Positions 5,840 through 5,950 of a stretch of DNA of 5,950 bases are shown here, one piece after another; within the stretch, counting starts at the first letter, position 1, and each line of letters begins with the position of its first letter. This DNA is from Actinomycetales bacterium UBA1383 (GTDB lineage Bacteria; Actinomycetota; Actinomycetes; Actinomycetales; Actinomycetaceae), in the NCBI GenBank assembly GCA_002305415.1, contig DBQX01000104.1:1-5950 (forward strand), read 5' to 3'. Position numbers and translations under genes: made by a program. The notes beneath the pieces were generated by a model. It saw only the letters and a program-made list of their open reading frames with translations. It was not told the DNA's origin and made no database searches.

Positions 5840-5950
5840 GCTTGTTCACGGTTTGGCGGCGGGGAATGCGTCTGTTGGGGACGCCGGTGGTTCGGGGGTG
5901 GGGGGCCCCGCGGCACTGGGGGCGCCTGTTGACCGTTTGGCGGCGGGGAA
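5830..5950. repeat. 37-bp imperfect direct repeat, second copy reaching the right edge
   Basis: Bases 5830-5866 and 5914-5950 match at 34 of 37 positions, beginning CACTGGGGGCGC and ending GTTTGGCGGCGGGGAA. The two copies are 84 bases apart. The first copy begins inside the partial fourth unit of the hairpin array, so the two repeat families share the CACTGGGGG anchor. Between the copies lie a GCGTC/GACGC stem-loop (5868-5884) and a G-rich stretch (5887-5905). I see no gene here. The window ends inside or exactly at the end of the second copy, so the repeat may continue. Confidence 0.85.

Noticed and set aside
2940..5849. Minus-strand open frame of 969 codons
   Set aside because: It is out of frame with pmt on the same strand and its translation is Arg/Gly/Pro-rich without motifs. 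Pmt explains the region.
5877..5905. G-quadruplex in the G-rich stretch between the 37-bp repeats
   Set aside because: There are only three separate runs of at least three G, with a long loop between the first two, so the usual four-tract pattern is not met.
3278..5932. Plus-strand open frame of 884 codons over pmt and rsmI
   Set aside because: It is low complexity, runs antisense to pmt, then out of frame through rsmI and into the repeats. It has no recognisable domain.

Overview
The window looks like chromosomal housekeeping DNA from a very GC-rich actinobacterium. GTG start codons, Leu codons that are nearly all CTG/CTC, an actinobacterial-type protein O-mannosyltransferase divergent from rsmI, and a CtpE-type P-ATPase all point there. 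A member of Micrococcales is plausible, but the sequence does not fix the genus.

Layout. Bases 1-326 (+) are the 3' end of a small membrane protein with a Pro/Gln-rich N-terminal part and two membrane helices. Bases 126-2648 (-) encode a complete P-type ATPase of the CtpE (calcium uptake) type, convergent with the first gene. Its last 66 codons lie codon-for-codon antisense to that gene. Bases 2649-2998 hold no convincing gene but carry several inverted repeats, a -10-like box and a good ribosome binding site for the ATPase. Bases 2999-4837 (-) encode Pmt, a GT39 mannosyltransferase with two short in-frame duplications outside the conserved core. A 55-base gap with two oppositely directed -10-like boxes separates it from rsmI (+, 4893-5741), the 16S rRNA C1402 2'-O-methyltransferase. 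From the rsmI stop codon to about 5839 there are three full and one partial copies of a 28-29 bp unit with a G6/C6 hairpin. An imperfect 37-bp direct repeat then runs to the right edge.

How the genes relate. Pmt mannosylates secreted proteins at the membrane, RsmI modifies the ribosomal decoding centre, and the ATPase moves cations. They share no pathway. The pmt/rsmI divergent pair is a known actinobacterial arrangement (Rv1002c/Rv1003 in Mycobacterium tuberculosis).

I found no defence system, mobile element, CRISPR array, tRNA or rRNA, and no new biological system. The points worth a second look are the antisense-encoded ATPase tail, the hairpin repeat array after rsmI, the apparently leaderless divergent promoters, and the small repeat-driven expansions in pmt.
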